From the NCBI RefSeq assembly GCF_963576615.1, contig NC_088717.1:50507026-50571025 (forward strand): a DNA stretch of 64,000 bases, given 5' to 3'. Below, piece by piece: positions 21,024-31,667 of this stretch (position 1 is its first letter; every line of letters begins with the position of its first letter). Both the position numbers and the translations under genes were made by a program. This DNA is from Watersipora subatra (lineage: Eukaryota > Bryozoa > Gymnolaemata > Cheilostomatida > Watersiporidae). Under the pieces are notes generated by a model, which was not told the origin of the DNA, made no database searches, and saw nothing but the letters and a program-made list of their open reading frames with translations.

Positions 21024-21745
21024 TGTAAAGGCCTGGCCCCGATAGCTGAGCCAGCTTTACTATCCTAACAAGCAGGTGCAGCCTGAACTCTGGGCCTTCC
21101 CCTTGTCGGGCCTGCCTGACACACCTGGTGGTCTGATCAGGCCGTGGCTGTTGCCCAACCCCAGGCTCGCTCGGAACCCTAATACAGCCTGCTCTCTGAG
21201 TCCCTATCGTTGGCTAGTCTAGATCTCGGGCTAGCTTACTGTAGGGCCTGATCTCTTATGCTATTGCATCTCCGATCAGGTCCAGTCGTAGCATAGCCCA
21301 ACCCCTAGCCTTCCTTAGGTATCTTTCAGGCGGTTCTTACCCGGAGTCAGACCAGTTCTGGTTGAATGGTCCTGTCTAAACCATCCAGGCAAGCATGAAC
21401 GTAATAAGTTCGTGTGAGTGAAGTTTAGTCTATTTATTATATATATATAATCATGAACACATGTACAACATCAGCATCAAGTTCGCAACTATCCCCACGA
21501 GGTGGCTTGCGCCTCCTCATTATATACTGGCCTTTCTTCGCCCACTTCTAATCGTGCCCATAAAAGGAGTGTAATGATTCTTACATAACAATACACGACC
21601 TAGTTACGGCAGGCCTGTGTGGCAGGCTTAGATATAAAGTGTTACATAACAAAGGTATAAAGAATGCGTATGTAAGGTTATAACAGTTGAACACAGATAT
21701 CTAAAGATGGCATAAATAGTATATTTGTCCAGTCCTCCACGCTAT
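21024..21745 (-). mobile_element. Probable solo LTR, related to the gypsy element at 33-40 kb
   Basis: A GC-richer block of ~720 bp interrupts the intron of A relative to B; the flanks correspond to B near 45530-45560. It starts TGTAAAGGCCTGGCC and ends near GTCCTCCACGCTA. This recalls the LTR edges at 33389-33752 (TGTAAAGGAATTTGCCGG...CATCCACCACA), so the orientation would be minus. It includes a TATATATATAA stretch. I could not settle a target duplication (GATAT on the left, TATAA on the right). Confidence 0.5.
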
Positions 21746-22358
21746 AATGTGACCTTGTTTTACTAAAAATATTATACTTGCCTGAAGCTATTTTATAAAT
21801 CGAGGGTTTCTAGTATGAATTGCTGACACTGATGTAGACTGCATAGAGCAGATGCTTGGACACATAATTGAATGTTTTTTAATTTATATGGTGACATCTC
21901 AGAGTTTGTTAACTAAATATAAAATATGATTCATTTGTAGTTTCATAATCATGTTACTGGCTTAGGTTTGTGAAGAGAACTAGAACTGTGATTGACTCAA
22001 ATATATTTAATAGACATTTGTTTTGCAAGTAGTATAAAAAATGGAGAGCAAATCAATACATTTATAGAACATCGATACCTGATCACTATACAGAAAATGT
22101 ATATGTACTTTTAGGTTAGTTGAGGAGAATGAGAGGAACAAAGAGGAAATTAGGTAAGATTTTTACTGGCAGCTCATTTATCGTTTTACATATTATTTCA
22201 TCAGTCAATTAAATTTCATTGTACAAATACTTTATTAATATTATGATATGATTTAATATTCTGTATTTCTGTATAGTATTAGTACTCTTATTAACAACTA
22301 GCTGCAGAGATGTTTATAAGGCTGTAAAAGATTATTCATAATCTTAACAAAATCTTAA

Positions 22359-23227
22359 AGGTTGACTTGTAACAAAATTCACATTACAGTTATTTGGTAA
22401 CAAAAGATTCACCATGTCTTACTCTGTTGTGTTGTAGGTGCAAAATAGGTGAAAATGTGATTACAAGCTCTTAAAAGCTCAAAAACGAACAGTTTATCGC
22501 AGCCAAACAAGACCGCCATAGTATGGATTCTCTTTCCAAAACGGCTCAAATGGGACGTAGTTGTACAAGATGGCTTCTGTTTACACTTTCAAGCAACCCC
22601 ATTCGTCAAAATATTTTCACGAATATACTTCACGCATTCAATAAAACCACATCTATTGTTCTTACGTGTCTATTTTATCGTCATTGTAATGCTGTCACTT
22701 TCAGCACTGATATCCTATAACCTATCGTAAAAAATCGTTTAAATTTTCAACCTTAGCTCAAAGGAGTACATATCAATAATCTGATAAACATGACGAGCCT
22801 GTTGGTCACATGTGACAATCAAAAAATGCTGCAAAAATTATTCGTGAAGTATGGGTCACATGATCAGATTACGACTAGAGGATTAGACCAAGCCGAAACA
22901 AAACTGTAAAGTAGCAAGCATCTATATTTGATACGGGGTCTTCGGTAAAACCTGAAGCGTTTGTCATAAACTAGGGCTACGAGAAGTTTTATATTGAGCC
23001 TTTTATTGGCCTTTCGATTCTCGTGAGAACACCACATGACAAAACAATAACCAAATGTAATGAATACGTCAGAGAAATAAACTGATTCCAATCTACGGCG
23101 GCTTTTCGTTTTTGAGCTTTTAAGAGCTTGTAATCACATTTCCACATATTTTGCACCTACAACACAACAGAGTAAGACATGGTGATACCAAATAACTGTA
23201 ATGTGAATTTTGCTGCAAGTCAACCTT
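22359..23227 (+). mobile_element. TTAA-flanked MITE (piggyBac-like), copy 1
   Basis: Its ~120-bp terminal inverted repeats begin AGGTTGACTTG and end CAAGTCAACCT. The left flank is TTAA and the right flank TGAA (one change). Other copies are at 28276 and, inverted, at 43880. There is no transposase; the core includes CAAATATAGATGCTTGC-like sequence shared by all copies. It lies in the intron between the 39-nt exon and the last exon of A. Confidence 0.75.
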
Positions 23228-23399
23228 GAACAATTCAATTTTCAACTTATTTGCATCCTATGTCATATCAATTCAATTTTAAATTCATTGCAAAACATCA
23301 CATTTCAATCCTCAATCCTTTAGCCATCCTAAGTTCAATTCAACTCTCACCAATAAACAAAATCAATACTCAATCAAATCAAGCTAGGACCTTGAATCA

Positions 23400-23990
23400 G
23401 GTCAATCTTTTATCCAGACGTCGCGGTAGATGTACGCGACAAAAAAAACAAGACGGTAGTGTTTGCAAGTGGTAAGGGGTCATCCTGACACTACATGTCA
23501 TGAAGCGGCAATAGAAGAGTACGCCTCGGTGTCATCGGTAGCATTCTTGACCGACATGTTGATGTGACGGAGTACAACGCCGAAACATCCTTTTACCTCA
23601 GTTTACTGCTTTACTCCAGCAAGAAAGGCTTTCCACGCAACACCAGCAGCCACTTCACAAATCACTTCAAGCGGAGTCTGAGAATAGATGGTAGAAATAG
23701 GAGACTGAACTGACCAGCTTGCAGTTTCTCAACAACTGGCACAATGTAACCGGAGGAAACATCTTCCTTGAAATGTGGAAGGAGGACAGAGGCAACAGTG
23801 ACCCACTTCACGCAGTCTCTGAACTACTCTACAGAACAGCAATGATTGTTGTACCCATCGGCAGGTACAACAGCGTCTCTGAGATTGTGGTGCAATTACC
23901 ACCGAGCTCAATCCTCCCGATCTGAACAAGGCAGTGTTACTGACCCACCACAGGGCTACCAGCCTCTTCATTAAAGGAGTCTGCAATGAT
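23400..23990 (+). other. Unassigned, partly coding-like segment in intron of A
   Basis: The composition is less AT-rich than the surroundings. The longest frame (23719-23925) encodes 68 residues (MQFLNNWHNVTGGNIFLEM...VSELLYRTAMIVVPIGR). The pattern faintly recalls the C-terminal dimerisation end of hAT transposases, but the match is too weak to name. Preceding frames are short and broken. It is probably a transposon coding remnant. Confidence 0.3.
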
Positions 23991-25060
23991 GAATATTATT
24001 TATTGTTTTTATTATCATTATTTCCCTTTTTTAGCGTATTACTATTAGCAACTATAAGTATATTCTACACATTCACGTGTAACCAATCAGATTAAAGCAA
24101 AAGTAGTTTTGTTTTAGAACTGACCAATTAGAATAAATTAAAAAACACTTCGAAGATGATCAGAATGAATAGCAATAAAATTTCACATGTTGAGCCGATC
24201 ACAGAGCTTAGCACAAAATGATTGATTAGAAGTCAGAAGCTACTCGATGCTGATTGGTCAATCCTTGAAATACTGAATTCTGATTGGTGTCTCCCATTCA
24301 GTCACCCTTTTACGTCTGATATTCATTTGAGTGTGAATAGTATATTTCCAAGCTTTGTTTGCTCATCACTGATATGTGAATATTTAATACTTGCAATAGA
24401 CTTTAGTAAACATGCGTAAGTAGATGAATCTTATCACAGTCTAAGTAACAAGGTTAAAAGATGGACAAATACAAGTGTTTTATTTGATCTTTAATTGTGC
24501 TACTTTCTTTGATGGGACATACAAAGAACGGTCAGAGAGTTCTTTTTGAATGAGGTTAATTTATATACAGTATCGGTACTAAAACTGGTACACCTGGTTT
24601 CATGTGTAGCTGTAGGTCTACCAGACTTCACTACTTACCAGACTTGTTGTGGAGATGACTTTTACATGAATGTTTTTGTTAGAAAGTTGCTGTGATCATC
24701 AATCAAAGTTTGGCACCTGTTTTCAGCTACAACAAAAGATCTCAAAAAGGGATGTGTGACAATATAAAGTATTTAGCACTTTTACCTTCTTGTTATTAGC
24801 AAATAGCAAACTAATTGTGCTATACAAACTTCAGCAAAGAAATGAAATTTTATAATTTCAGGAACCTTAAAGCGCAGGTGCATGAATGGAAAGAGAACAG
24901 TAAAACTCAAGCTCAAATCATTGATGAAAAAGATCAAAAAGTGCAACGAGTGATTGAGAGCAAGAGAGTATTGTCGAATGCTGTACACGACCTTAGAGAG
25001 ATGGCTACAGAGATGATAGCAAAGTGCGATGATCTCGACTCTCACCTGGTATATAGCTGA

Positions 25061-27529
25061 AAACACAAGTAATAATTTATTTCGGTTGGTTTGAGGGTTC
25101 TCCTACCAATGCCCAACATTGCTAAGGAAAGATAACTTCATCTAGTAATTATCTGCTCTCATTGGAATATTTAGCAGAGCGATTTTTACTAACTCTTATA
25201 GTTTAAGCTTCTTTTATTATTCTTGTTATATTCATATCTTGTTTTTCTCTTGTTTATTATTAATAGACACTTATAGGAGTGTTTTCCCTTTCTGACTATA
25301 TTGTACTGTGTGCGTGGTTGTTCATCCATTATATATATTATTATTTGTACGGACATAAACACTCTGCTACATGTCACCCTATCATCACATTATTTATAAA
25401 CCCGACCTACAGTGCTCATTAAAGCTGATTAAAGCTTGCAGTGTCTTCAGCTAGCAATAGAGTATTCATAATCATAGAGATAACCAGTCAAACAAGAGCG
25501 AGGTGTATGCACAGTGTAGAACAGCAGTGTAATTGTGTGACAGTTTGATTCGGTGTAAATACAACTGACGGTTGACTATTACTAGATGGTGAATGGAAGA
25601 TAAAGTGCTGAATACAAACATATATCATACATTTTTGTGATAGTGTCAACAACAATCATCTCCCTTGATTTTTCCAAAAAGGATGCAGGAAAAATTGATG
25701 ATTTGCTCATCAGCATTTGAGTTACAAATACTAAACAAGAGAGAATAGGACTGGTAGGTAGGATCTCTGAAATCTAATAAGTTGTCACATGCAACAGCTT
25801 GTGGTACATACCAGGGATAACTGTTGCCCATGTGAGTTGTAGAACTTTCAAAGTTAGTTTAGACAGCTCCCTACTATGTAGAGCTCGTCTGGAAGGTTGC
25901 CAATTATTTATGTAAACATCTAGTCTAATATAGCATAATGTTTGCTTAGTCAAAATAAAGGAGTCGTTCTACCAGGTGTCGTCGTTCATTCTACTAGGGG
26001 GTCTGTAAACAGCAAAGGAATCGTTCTACTTGGGGTCTTGTAAAAAACACCTGACAGTTTTCCTGCCAAATGTATCAGTTGCATAGTAGTGCTATGGTGC
26101 ACTATATAGAATACCTGACACTAGTACTGTTTCATGTTTGGTTAGTTTGTCCTTCCCTAGTTTTATCTAACACAATGTTTGCTTAGTCACAACAAAGGAG
26201 TCGTTCTACCGGCGGGGAGAAGGGGTCACTATAAAAAACACTTGACAATCTTTCTTTCAATTTTTATTACCAATTGAAAATACGTCCGTCATTAAAACTA
26301 AAAATACAAATATAGTATGAACCTAAAGATGACAGCATAAGTTCAAAAGTCAGTTGACCTTATTTCACCTTGACCTCAGTCAGAAAAGTCTGATTCCAAA
26401 GTTACAATTTGCAGCTTCAATCTCATTTAAAATCAGTGAGGGACTAAAAACTGTTACACAATGCAAATTTAATAAAGTGCCATAAGGTACAATAAAAGTC
26501 GGTTATAAAAACACTTCACCTCCGTTTTCATTGACATGCTGGCAGGAAGACAGTAAGATGACCTTCACAGGCAAGGCTGATACCTGATGCTCGGAGTACC
26601 CGCAATCATACACTCAAGCTATTGTTAGTAAGTTAACATCAAGCTGTTTGTTATTGATCGTTTGTCATGAAAAGTTTTCTATTCTAGGACGAGATAATAT
26701 AACTGTATGGACACAAGTGGCAGTTGGCTTTGATGAACCTTTAAAAAAATTGTTTTGTTATTTTAAAAACAAGGCAATAATTTAAAGTAAGTCAACATCT
26801 AGTCAACTATAACATAATGCTGCATGTCCCTAAAGAGAAGGCGTCCTACTAGGAACGCTGCAGAGAACGCTGATCATTAATGGCAATGATTACCAAGCCT
26901 AAAAGGTTAGGCTGCATGGTTATGCTACGGTGCAGTATGGAGGGTGGGGTGCCCATATTGCTATTAGCATTAGAAGTGATGCGAGTTTCTATTTCTATTT
27001 TCCTGTGCTGTGCTCCTGGTTGAATTCAGATGAAGCTTCAAAGAATCTGTTGGTTTATCGTTCATCACTAAAATGTTCAGTAATTATATGTCTAGGAATT
27101 CTACAGTAATGTTAGCTTTATATGTTACTACAGCTATTAAACTATTAGTACTCAAGAGTACTGTGTAAACGTTCTGTTTTATAGCTTTGTCATAGCAAAT
27201 AGAATTATAAGCTGCTATGCTTCTGGAAGGATAGAAAATTGCTAAACATTGCAACAGACATTGTTCCCTACATGGCTAGGAGTTTTTCTGTACATGCACT
27301 ACTTGTCTTTCTTATGTATGTAAATTGTCCAATTGCTGTTGAATATTGTGGAAACATGTTAAATGGAGACTAAAGCTGATGAGATGCTTACTAGCATATG
27401 ATGTTCACGTCTTGAGAATAGTCTTGCTGCATTTACAGAAAATCTTTTTAGTGTTTTCAAGTTGAGCTTTCAAGAGATTTAGATGTACAGTATTTAGGAT
27501 ATACAATACATACATCATGCTTTACAACA
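25061..27529. other. Intergenic region between paralogues A and B
   Basis: No gene is seen. It is homologous to the Z-A spacer (9160-10840 and 11900-12640), with the same order of blocks: the ATTAAAGCTGATTAAAGC motif (25417), the GTCGTTCTACC words (25970-26210) and the CATGCTGGCAGGAAGACAG block (26536, compare 10675). It is the second copy of the duplicated spacer. Confidence 0.65.
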
Positions 27530-27733
27530 CAGGCCTGCTTTGAATATTATAGTAGAACTTGTAGGAGTTAAAAAGTTAGAGTCACACTCAACTATGATTG
27601 GTCAAATAAAAAGGCTGGGGGACAACCTGCCACGCAAAGAACGGCTGATAATAAAGACGCATGAATTGTTTTATTGTCCTACATTAACCAATCACAAGCG
27701 TATCTGAGAGTTGTTCACTCATTTCACTGTCAG
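27530..27733 (+). promoter_or_regulatory. Conserved putative promoter block of paralogue B
   Basis: Counterpart of 12640-12857. It contains AAATAAAAAGGCTGGG, CAACCTGCCACGC, GGCTGATAATAAAG and a CCAATCACAA box at about 27688, then the shared first exon. Confidence 0.45.
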
Positions 27734-27844
27734 CCAGCTCAAGCACTGGAAGATAAACAAGGTTGCCTCAGAAGCCGTCTACCTTGTGTCTTTCCCGTGC
27801 TGTTAAGAGACCTTATGAATAGAGAACTGAGTACATTACAGCAG
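27734..27844 (+). other. Paralogue B, non-coding first exon (5' UTR)
   Basis: Matches the first exon of A and ends in the donor ACAGCAG|GTAAAT at 27845. The 5' end is approximate. A 3.77-kb intron to 31616 follows. Confidence 0.5.
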
Positions 27845-28275
27845 GTAAATTTGGATCTGACTTTAGGGTAGGCCTTTTTGATGAAGCCAAAGTTTGTTTG
27901 AGCTATAATTTAGTTGTTATCTCCTCCTCATAGCTTATTGTTTGTAATTTATATTAGTAACAGAAAACTGTACAAATGTAGAAATTAATTTTGTTTGTTT
28001 TCCTTTCCTTACAAATGCATGTAGCATGTAGCCATATCGTGAATGGTTGTTGCCTACTTTCAACTAGCTGCTATGTCATGAACAACTTCTGTACCTTATA
28101 TGCGCATCATAGTGATCTTTTTGTATATTATTTTACTAATTTTGTGTATTAAATAAGAATATTGCCATCAGCATTAAATTATATGATGTTACTCAGCACA
28201 TATCAGGTTATACAATACAGTAGACGCTCCCATAATAGACACAGTAGACGCTTTCGTAATATAAAGCTTCCTTAA

Positions 28276-29194
28276 AGGTTGACTTAAATAATATTCATAA
28301 TTTATAATAATATTCAATAATTATTCATAATACGCAATAAAATTCACATTACAGTTATTTGGTATCAAAAGATTCACCATGTCTTACTCTGTTGTGTTGT
28401 AGGTGCCAAATATGTGGAAATGTAATTACAAGCTGTTAAAAGCTCAAAAACGAACAGTTAATCGCAGCCATACGAGACCGCCGTAGTTTGGATTCTCTTT
28501 CCAAAGCGGCTCAAATGTGGGGTAATTGTGAGAGATGGTTTCTGTTTACACTTTCATGTAACCTTATTCATCGAGATATTTTCACAAATATACTTCACGC
28601 ATTCAATAAAACCATGTATATTGTTCTTACGCGTCTGTTTTATCGTCATTGTAATGCTGTCACTTTTAACACTGATATCTTATAACTTACCGTAAAAGTT
28701 AGTTTAATTTTTTAACCTTACCTCGAAGGAGTACATATCATTGTCTGATAATCATGACGAGCCTGTTGGTCACCTGTGATAATCGAAAAGTGCTGCAAAA
28801 ATTATTTGCAAAGTATTGGGTCACATGATCAGATTACGACTTGCCGATTAAACCAGGCCGAAACAAGACTGTAAAGTAGCGAGAATCTATATTTGTTACG
28901 GGGTCTTCGGTAAAACCCGAAGTGCTTGTCATAAACTAGTGCTACGATAAGTTTTATATTGAGCTTTTATTCGCTTTTCAATTCACGTGAGAACATTCGT
29001 GACAAAACAATAAACAAATTTCATGGCTACGTCATCGAAATAAAGAGATTCCAATCTACGGCGGCTTTTCGTTTTTGAGCTTTTAAGAGCTTGTAGTCAC
29101 ATTTCCACATATTTGGCACTTACAACACAACAGAGTAAGGCATGGTGAATCTTTTGATACCAAATAGATGTAATGTGAATTTTATTGCAAGTCA
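28276..29194 (+). mobile_element. TTAA-flanked MITE (piggyBac-like), copy 2
   Basis: Same family and orientation as 22359-23227. TTAA precedes AGGTTGACTT on the left. The left repeat is interrupted by ~55 bp of AT-rich sequence, and the right end is eroded after GCAAGTCA with no intact TTAA. It lies in the first intron of B. Confidence 0.7.
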
Positions 29195-29344
29195 TAAAAT
29201 ATAAAAACTTTATGTAAAGCTTTTGTTTCGGATTACGTAAAAAAATCCATATCAGGTAAAGCATCATGTCAGTGCAAATTCTTCAATTTTAATGGCGGTA
29301 ATCTGATAATTAACTCTAAAAAAATCGTTTTTTCTCTTGCCACA

Positions 29345-30168
29345 CTTAGGAGAGAAAACGATGTATAGGGTATCTCTATTATATATACTAGTACCCTGAT
29401 AGTCTAGTGTGCTGTCAGAGATTGTCATGTATGCTGATAAAGTACAGGGCATAAGTAGCTGTATAACATATAGAGGTATCTCTATTATATACACTAGTAC
29501 CCTGGTAGTATATAGCGTGTTGTGAGAGATTGTGATGTGTGCTGATAAAGTACAGAGAATAAGTAGCTGTATAACATATAGAGGTATCTCAATTATATAT
29601 ACTAATACCCTGGTAGTCTAGTGTGCTGTGAGAGATTGTCGTGTGTGCTGATAAAGTACAGAGAATAAGTAGCTGTATAACATATAGAGGTATCTCAATT
29701 ATATATACTAATACCCTGGTAGTCTAGTGTGCTGTGAGAGATTGTCATGTGTGCTGATAAAGTACAGAGAATAAGTAGCTGTATAACATATAGAGGTATC
29801 TCAATTATATATACTAATACCCTGGTAGTCTAGTGTATTGTGAGAGATTGTCATGTATGCTGATAAAGTACAGAGAATAAGTAGCTGTATAACATATAGA
29901 GGTATCTCTATTATATATACTAATACCCTGGTAGTCTAGTGTGCTGTGAGAGATTGTCATGTATGCTGATAAAGTACAGAGAATAAGTAGCTGTATAACA
30001 TATAGAGGTATCTCAATTATATATACTAGTACCCTGGTAGTCTAGTGTGCTGTGAGAGATTGTCATTTGTGCTGATAAAGTACAGGGAATAAGTTGCTGT
30101 ATAACATATAGAGGTATCTCTATTATATATACTAGTACTCTGGTAGTCTAGTGTGCTGTGAGAGATCA
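29345..30168. repeat. 106-bp tandem repeat, about 7.7 copies
   Basis: GAGGTATCTC begins successive units at 29473, 29581, 29687, 29793, 29899, 30005 and 30111, an almost constant 106-bp period. Units are highly similar, indicating recent expansion or homogenisation. They contain a TATATATACTA tract but no conserved frame. It is not a CRISPR array: units are contiguous without unique spacers. Confidence 0.95.
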
Positions 30169-30926
30169 TCAGGAAGCCGATATAGAAAAGAGAATAAGTA
30201 GCAGCACAATTATTCAGAAATACCATGAGGTGATGCAGGTGTTTGAGTGTCAGCTTACCAATCTGAATGTCACAAGTTGGAGTATCATTAAAACCAAGGT
30301 TCCATCCTAACCTCTAACCCAAGCTTCAGACAAACAGACAGACAGACGCTGATTTCATCATAGTAAAAATCTCTTTGTTTAGACTTCTTTAGACTTATCT
30401 TTGTTTCACTTAACTTTAGACATATGGAATTTTTTTGTTTTTTCTTAGCACCATAGATCTTTTTGTGAAGAAAAACGGGAAAAAATATATTCATATCGAC
30501 CTTGAAGGTGTACACTCGTCTTAATTTCAAAAAGTTTAATATAAAGCCAAATGCACGGAATTAGAAAAAAGAACACAATCATTAAACAAACCAAAAATGT
30601 CATTGTTACTGTACAGCCATTAAATTGAAAAGCCAAGTTTAGTTTTTTTGAAGGGCCACAGAAGTGAGTTTGAGAAAGTCTTGGGGTGAATTAAACAATT
30701 TACGTTTATTTCATCGTTTGCATAATTTAAAATACTTAAAACATAAAACTTCTCAGAACAGATTATTTATATGTTTCGTTTTGTGTACAAAACCTGATAT
30801 ATAAACATATTTAAACATGCATACGCTAGACAGTATAGTAATAGACAACTCATAAAAACGAATGCAGACCTATGTGTAGATTAAGTTGCCAGGTTCCGTC
30901 AAGTCAACTTACCGTGAAACTTCTAA

Positions 30927-31378
30927 AGTCTGGTTTCTATATGACAGGGCAAGGTGCGCAACAAGGCGCACGACGTTGTACCTAGGCCGGCTGTGATGTG
31001 AAAACCTCATCGCACGACGAACACACGTCGAACGTGTGATGATCGCAAGGATCCAACTGAATGGATCCTTGTGACGGTTGCATGCAATGATGTACCCCAC
31101 AATACACCGCTCGACTTTTTCAACCTATTCCACAATACAGAAGGAGGGCTGTTTTAGTCATTACGAGAAATCAGCATAGCGGAGCACGTGATGATGTTGT
31201 TTATATCGCAAAGAAATCGGTCTCCCGTACAAAAGAGTAAGCAGAATTACCCACCCTGTCTGATGCAAGCATGGCGCCTACATGCACTATGGAAACACTG
31301 CATCGCAGCAGACGCAATGCATTGCGCACGATCACTGCGCCGCGCACGATCATTGCGCTGCTATGTGGAAACCAGGCT
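30927..31378. mobile_element. PIF/Harbinger-like MITE, 452 bp
   Basis: Imperfect terminal inverted repeats: AGTCTGGTTTCTATATGAC at the left, and AGCCTGGTTTCCACATAGC read inward from the right. The flanks are TAA on both sides (30924-30926, 31379-31381), the 3-bp duplication expected for Harbinger. The interior is CpG-rich (GCGCACGA words) and has no transposase. It lies in the first intron of B. Confidence 0.6.
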
Positions 31379-31625
31379 TAATTGAACACCACCTCTATTT
31401 AAACACCACCTCCACTTGACCACCGATAGATTAAGGGTTGAAAAGTAGAGTGGCATGGCTCAATTGGAGAGTTTACTGTAGTCTGCAATGAGTTGAACTG
31501 CTTACCATTACTGGTTGTTGATGTTCATGGAACATCGTTCATCACCTCTAAAGTCACAGAGGTTTCAACCATGTCATGCTCATTGACCATGCTATCAAAT
31601 TTTTTTCTGTTTACAGAAGAATCAC

Positions 31626-31649
31626 ATGAGCGACAGTCAAATTTCATGA
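31626..31649 (+). CDS. Conserved seven-codon upstream ORF, paralogue B
   Basis: ATG to TGA encodes MSDSQIS, 42 nt upstream of and in frame with the main ATG at 31668. Both lie in the exon starting at 31617. Compare MSDGQLS in A at 13433. The third and sixth codons differ while length, stop and spacing are kept. Confidence 0.42.
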   Translation: MSDSQIS

Positions 31650-31667
31650 CCAACTAAGATCAACGAG

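Larger units (their letters stand above)
13475..25060 (+). pseudogene. Paralogue A of the unknown helical/coiled-coil family, probably pseudogenised
   Basis: Coding exons inferred from splice sites and the B alignment: 13475-13532, 13904-13990, 18596-20198, 20606-20673, 22115-22153 and 24862-25060, all with GT-AG borders and the same phases as B. Lesions: TAA at 13909-13911 where B has CAA, and a ~105-bp deletion near 20090 that changes frame and leads to TAA at 20161-20163, before the last three conserved exons. Translation could restart at ATG 13945 (MDSLKPESESDS) and give a truncated protein. Between the lesions 500+ codons stay open, so decay is recent or the short form is used. It has a Ser/Asp/Glu-rich leader, one ~194-residue helical unit and a coiled-coil tail; no signal peptide or membrane segment is seen. 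I do not recognise the family. Confidence 0.68.

Noticed and set aside
22523..22720. 65-codon frames shared by the MITE copies (22523 and 28488)
   Set aside because: Conserved because the MITEs are copies of each other. The inverted copy at 43880 lacks a matching intact frame, and no domain is visible.
29345..30168. Possible CRISPR-like array
   Set aside because: Units are contiguous 106-bp repeats with no unique spacers, in a eukaryotic genome.
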